Assembly: GCA_030825115.1 (NCBI GenBank) | Contig: JAPJQL010000006.1 | Span: 65,205-129,204, forward strand | DNA length: 64,000 nt | From: Lachnospiraceae bacterium | Lineage (GTDB): Bacteria > Bacillota > Clostridia > Lachnospirales > Lachnospiraceae | Direction: 5' to 3' | Part shown: piece after piece, positions 60,667-64,000 of the stretch | How the letters are laid out: each line of letters begins with the position of its first letter | How positions within the stretch are numbered: the stretch's first letter is position 1 | Translations under genes and position numbers: made by a program | Notes under the pieces: model-generated | What the model saw: only the letters and a program-made list of their open reading frames with translations | Database searches by the model: none | Told to the model about the DNA's origin: nothing

Positions 60667-61210
60667 AGATGATTGATAGAATAAAGAGAAAACTGAATTC
60701 CCTTGCAAAAGGTGCACATTGTATTCTTTCAGATATGCTACTGAATGTGATGGCAGGAAGTATGCTCTGTCCAAGAGCATTGAGACCTTTTTTGTATCGT
60801 TTAGATAATAATAAGATTGGGAAGAAATGTTATTTGTCACCACGTTGCTTCCTTGGCCCCGGAAAAGGAAAACTTCTCGTGGGGGGGGTACATTCATTAA
60901 CTACGATTGCTGGTTTGATTTAGGAGACAACATTTACATTGGAGAAAACTGTAATATTGCAATGAATGTTCACTTCATAAATGGCACTCATGAAATTGGA
61001 ACCGTAAAACGTAGGGCAAGCACAGGTATTACCAAAGAGATTCATGTTGGTGATGGAACTTGGATTGGTGCAGATTCTGTCATTATGCCGGGTGTGACAA
61101 TCGGTAAGGGTTGCATAATTGGAACTGGTTCGCTTGTGATTGAAGATTGTGAAGATAATTACATTTATGTGGGTCGTCCAGCAAAAAAACTGAGAAAGTT
61201 GGAAGAATGA
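60663..61210 (+). pseudogene. Hexapeptide-repeat acetyltransferase, frameshifted at a G8 tract
   Basis: The reading frame from 60663 (MKMIDRIKRKLNSLAKG ... RCFLGPGKGKLLVGG) breaks at eight G (60881-60888) and stops at 60923. The rest continues in another frame: GTFINYDCWFDLGDNIYIGENCNIAMNVHFINGTHEIG ... GDGTWIGADSVIMPGVTIGKGCIIGTGSLV ... GRPAKKL, a maltose/galactoside O-acetyltransferase type domain. With nine G the two halves join as LLVGGGTFIN into one 182-residue enzyme. No other lesion is visible, so it may be a reversible off state. Confidence 0.85.
60881..60888 (+). repeat. Poly-G tract (G8) in an acetyltransferase gene
   Basis: Eight G followed by TACATTC. Adding one G restores the full acetyltransferase frame. 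Confidence 0.9.
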
Positions 61211-61266
61211 ATTGTTTTTTGAATCTTAAACAATGCTGGCACACATAATAAGAGAGGGCTATAAAT

Positions 61267-62703
61267 TTGAAGATATTAGAAAAATATAAGAAAATGCCAG
61301 TTGAGTTGCGTGCATCGTTGTGGTTTACTATTTGTAGCTTTATGCAAAAAGGCATAAGCATGATTACAACGCCCATATTCACTCGTTTTATGGATACAAC
61401 TGAATATGGGCGTGTCAGCGTTTTTATGACATGGGAAACTTTGATGCTTCTAATTGTGTCACTTTCGTTGTATAAGTCATTGATGAACCTCTATGTAAAA
61501 TCGGATGAACGATTAAAAACAACAACATCAGTAATGGGTTTAAGCATTCTTATAACAGGAAGTGCTTTGGTGTTGGTGATTGCCTTTCCGAAATTTTTTT
61601 CAAAAATTTTGGGCATATCATCGGGCTTGGTTGTAGCTTTGTTCGCATATATCGTTGTAACGGGATGCATCAATTGTTGGATGGTCTATAAGCGATATAT
61701 GTTTGACTATAAACCTGTAGTTGCTTTTTCGCTTTTGTCAACGGGAGTTACTGCATTTATTTCAATCATATTGGTTGTGTTTGTTACTCCAACAGCCGAA
61801 GCGAGAATCTTTTCAACAGTTGCGGTCACTGTGATTTTTGGTGGAGCAATAATCGTTAAAACGCTATTGAATGGGAAAACTCTCTATCAAAAGGATGTTT
61901 GGTGCTTTTCACTGTCATTTTGTATATGTTTGATGCCACATTATCTTTCTGAGTTTGTATTATCGAGTTCAGATAAATTAATGATAAATAGTATGTGCGG
62001 TGCATCTGATGTGGCACTTTACAGTGTTGCTTACACAGTTGGAAGTTTAATTACACTGATTACAAATGCCATTAACACATCATTTGCTCCTTATCAGTAT
62101 CAAAGATTAAAAGATAAAAATTATAAAGAATTAGAAAAAACAGCGACCGTGGTACTGAGTATCGTAGCAATTATGCTAATGATAATCATGTTATTCGGTA
62201 AAGAGATTATTTATATTTTTGGCGGAAATAAATATAAAGAAAGTTATCTGGTGATTATGCCGATTTGTATCGGTATCTACTTTAATTACATATTCCAATT
62301 GTTTGCAAGGGTGCAGGAGTATTATGAAAGAAAGGTTACTGTAGTGATTCCGTCCATTTTATGTGCTGTTCTCAACCTTATACTAAATTATTTCGGAATT
62401 AAATTATTTGGTTATCAAGCGGCTGCGTACACGACCTTTATTTGTTATATGATATTCTGTTTTGTGCATTATTTGTTCTATGTCAAGGTTTGCAGAACGG
62501 AACAAAACGGAGAACAAATATATAATGTCAAGGAAATAGGGTTGCTTTCGCTTGTGGTAATAATCTCGGGTATTGTAGCACAGGTATTGAATGTGTTTGG
62601 ATTGTTATGGGCAAAGATTGTATTTGTATTGGTAACTATAATAATATGTATGATGAAGAAAAAGGTATTAATTTCTCTTTTTGAGAAAATGCGAAAAGGT
62701 TAG
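61267..62703 (+). CDS. Wzx-like oligosaccharide flippase
   Basis: The 478-aa protein with about 12-14 helices is of the polysaccharide_synt/MOP family, which flips lipid-linked repeat units across the membrane. FTICSFMQKGISMITTPIFTRFMDTTEYGRVSVF is typical of the N-terminal helices, and LSEFVLSSSDKLMINSM marks the middle. It starts with TTG at 61267 after AGAGAGGGCTATAAAT; the ATG at 61294 is an alternative that would clip the first nine residues. It is the last complete gene of the locus. Confidence 0.92.
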   Translation: MKILEKYKKMPVELRASLWFTICSFMQKGISMITTPIFTRFMDTTEYGRVSVFMTWETLMLLIVSLSLYKSLMNLYVKSDERLKTTTSVMGLSILITGSALVLVIAFPKFFSKILGISSGLVVALFAYIVVTGCINCWMVYKRYMFDYKPVVAFSLLSTGVTAFISIILVVFVTPTAEARIFSTVAVTVIFGGAIIVKTLLNGKTLYQKDVWCFSLSFCICLMPHYLSEFVLSSSDKLMINSMCGASDVALYSVAYTVGSLITLITNAINTSFAPYQYQRLKDKNYKELEKTATVVLSIVAIMLMIIMLFGKEIIYIFGGNKYKESYLVIMPICIGIYFNYIFQLFARVQEYYERKVTVVIPSILCAVLNLILNYFGIKLFGYQAAAYTTFICYMIFCFVHYLFYVKVCRTEQNGEQIYNVKEIGLLSLVVIISGIVAQVLNVFGLLWAKIVFVLVTIIICMMKKKVLISLFEKMRKG

Positions 62704-62710
62704 TCTATCC

Positions 62711-62833
62711 GTGAAGGTGCTTGAAACAAGAGACCGTTGGTTCGGCGTTACCTATGCAGAGGATAAGAAAGCAGTGGCAGACAGCTTTAAGCAATTGCTA
62801 AGTGATGGCGTGTATAAGAACCCACTGTGGTGA
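62711..62833 (+). pseudogene. C-terminal fragment of a broken gene (possibly nucleotidyltransferase-like)
   Basis: A 40-codon open stretch reads VLETRDRWFGVTYAEDKKAV ... LLSDGVYKNPLW and stops at 62833. It has protein-like composition and ends like a complete C-terminus, but lacks a start and ribosome site and directly follows the flippase stop. The WFGVTY-EDK pattern reminds me of the ends of some sugar-nucleotidyltransferase proteins; I am not confident in that. Confidence 0.4.
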
Positions 62834-62953
62834 AGATAGGATGCATAGGGGAGCAAACTTCCGGTCAGATTAACGCACACTCCGTAAACCATAGGGAACA
62901 AAAAATTAAAACCCTTAAAAAATACTCAGGAAGCAGACTGGTGGTGATAAGCA

Positions 62954-63337
62954 ATGTTTTACAAATTGAAAGAAAATATCTGCCTGTGCGGATGGGACAA
63001 GTTACCGTATGCAATCGTTATGCGTCCCGAAAATTCTGTGTTCTTCTTACGAAGTGAAGCTGAGTTTAGGGCACTGGAGTATTGTAATGGTCTTATCAAC
63101 CTTGAAAGCCTCCTTATCCCCAAAGAAATCAAGGAGATCATACCGATTCTTGTTGAAAGAGAACTTGTTGAGCCTTGCGAATACGGTGATACGATCACAG
63201 AGGATCAGCAGTATCGTAAATACGAAAACCGTTAAATAAGCACTGCTCACTGGTCCATTACCGGCAAGTGCAATTACAGATGCAAGCACTGCTATATGTC
63301 GGCACTTGACGCCAAAAAGGGCTGTGTTACTTGGTGA
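62954..63337 (+). pseudogene. Radical SAM (SPASM-type) protein, truncated with an internal stop
   Basis: The first 93 codons (MFYKLKENICLCGWDKLPYA ... EYGDTITEDQQYRKYENR) are followed by TAA and then, in the same frame, by ISTAHWSITGKCNYRCKHCYMSALDAKKG. The latter holds the CxxxCxxC cluster of radical SAM enzymes. The stop falls where tyrosine (TAC) is expected, a single C to A change. The frame ends at 63337 with the remaining enzyme missing. Intact relatives with this N-terminal pattern modify peptides or act as SPASM maturases. Confidence 0.8.
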
Positions 63338-63784
63338 GGGGGTTACCGGGTCTAAGAAATTAAGATCTTCCTGTATAATTCAAATATAGGGAATTCCAAG
63401 AAAGAAGGTTGAGGAAAAAATACCTCAGAGTAAAATAAGATTACTGACTTTTGGACGGTTAGTAAAAAATCTTATTAAACAGAGAGGTATCTTAAATGAA
63501 TTATAACATACAGAACGCAAAATAGACTGATAGCGTCAATTTACCTTCGGAAACAAAAGGATAGAATTCACCTATGTGGCAGGCCAGCTTGAGCTGGAAC
63601 TCATCTTTACCGTATACTTCTCTTCGCGGTAATTTGTCTGAATCTGTTTTATAATCAGGTAAGACATGGATTTCTTACATCCCTTTTATACTTTTATTAT
63701 GGAGTAATTATGCCATGAGTTTCAGTCGTTGACAAGGTACTGGCTAGTGAGCGTTTACCAAGGGATGATTTTTTTCGTTTCATA
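63338..63784. other. Gene-free stretch with inverted repeat, likely mobile-element debris
   Basis: No gene can be supported here. The stretch contains an inverted repeat AATAAGATT (63434-63442) / AATCTTATT (63468-63476) and short broken frames on both strands. One is a plus-strand start MNYNIQNAK that stops at once after a good ribosome site GAGAGG. This looks like remains of an insertion or of lost genes. Confidence 0.4.
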
Positions 63785-63806
63785 TTAAAAGCCAGAGAGG
63801 TATCTT
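63480..63806 (+). repeat. 14-nt direct repeat flanking a ~300-bp segment
   Basis: CAGAGAGGTATCTT occurs at 63480-63493 and again at 63793-63806. The second copy lies within the C-terminal codons of the minus-strand gene. The pair could be footprints of an insertion or products of a small duplication. Confidence 0.55.
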
Positions 63807-64000
63807 CTGATTAATTGATATTGTGGGTTTCGGAACGAGGGGTAATTACTTTTGTGTTTTTTTAAAAAAAGGCTCACAATAATACCAACTAAACAAAGCG
63901 CATTTATACGAAACCAAATATTTTGTACGCCATAAAAAAATATAAGTAATAGTATTTCACTGTATATTAGATTAGTTAATTTTGCTGCATATGTATATTC
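63785..64000 (-). CDS. C-terminal part of a membrane protein on the opposite strand (5' end outside window)
   Basis: Reading the minus strand from the window edge, 71 codons stay open to a TAA at 63785. Hydrophobic helices LIYSEILLLIFFYGVQNIWF and ALCLVGIIVSLFLKK are followed by a short polar tail ending RRYLSGF. The composition suits the end of a polysaccharide polymerase or another polytopic protein, but no family motif is visible. It converges on the debris region, so it belongs to a different transcription unit from the capsule operon. Confidence 0.45.
   Translation of the reverse strand, partial: EYTYAAKLTNLIYSEILLLIFFYGVQNIWFRINALCLVGIIVSLFLKKHKSNYPSFRNPQYQLIRRYLSGF

Noticed and set aside
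45364..60888. Poly-G frameshifts dismissed as simple sequencing errors
   Set aside because: Homopolymer error remains possible at each site, but all long G runs fall in polysaccharide genes and share a following TA, so the pattern is reported with that caveat.
62827..63057. A 76-codon plus-strand open frame in the right-end region
   Set aside because: It overlaps the radical-SAM remnant in another frame and has no coding character.

Overview
The window looks like a chromosome segment of a gut-type anaerobic Firmicute, most likely a Lachnospiraceae (Clostridia). The basis is a ferredoxin-type [FeFe] hydrogenase, AddAB recombination enzymes, Lachnospiraceae-type small proteins (DUF6472, C_GCAxxG_C_C), selenium and purine fermentation genes, and Gram-positive style polysaccharide control (CpsB/CpsC/CpsD/LCP). 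Strong purine-rich Shine-Dalgarno sequences precede most genes. No rRNA, tRNA or CRISPR was seen.

1-18.7 kb, mostly housekeeping: the end of a TRAP solute-binding protein, a hydrogenase with a small partner gene, ftsH, an AT-richer membrane protein of unknown function, an FMN-binding-like protein, addB-addA, a LysR regulator divergent from a MATE exporter, an Rpn-family nuclease, and small cysteine-rich proteins.

18.7-33.8 kb, a selenium and purine block: selD, an NCS2 permease, a cysteine desulfurase/selenocysteine lyase-like gene, a LysR regulator, yedE (putative Se transporter), a TusA-type carrier and a DUF3343 protein. Next comes a purine-class riboswitch leading guanine deaminase, adenine deaminase, a purine permease and the three xanthine dehydrogenase subunits. 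The set fits purine breakdown by a selenium-dependent molybdenum hydroxylase. selD and yedE share an almost identical 18-nt palindromic element.

33.8-40.1 kb: a c-di-GMP-I (GEMM-I) riboswitch with two terminator-like hairpins leads the conserved front of an exopolysaccharide/capsule operon (tyrosine phosphatase, chain-length protein, tyrosine kinase, LCP ligase, a secreted protein, initiating sugar-phosphate transferase).

40.1-64 kb: base composition drops sharply after a 660-nt gene-free stretch carrying degenerate repeats. The variable polysaccharide genes follow: Alg14/Alg13-like transferase pair, pyruvyl transferase, tandem MenD-like ThDP enzymes, SDR, acyltransferases, glycosyltransferases, a decayed dTDP-rhamnose operon, a complete GDP-D-glycero-D-manno-heptose pathway, a Wzy-like polymerase, a WavE-like protein, a kinase/nucleotidyltransferase/HAD trio and a Wzx-like flippase. 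Four genes in this part contain G8-G10 homopolymers followed by TA. Three are out of frame and one is in frame at the tract, which suggests a phase-variable glycan locus. The right end is gene debris (a radical-SAM pseudogene, repeats) and the tail of a minus-strand membrane protein.
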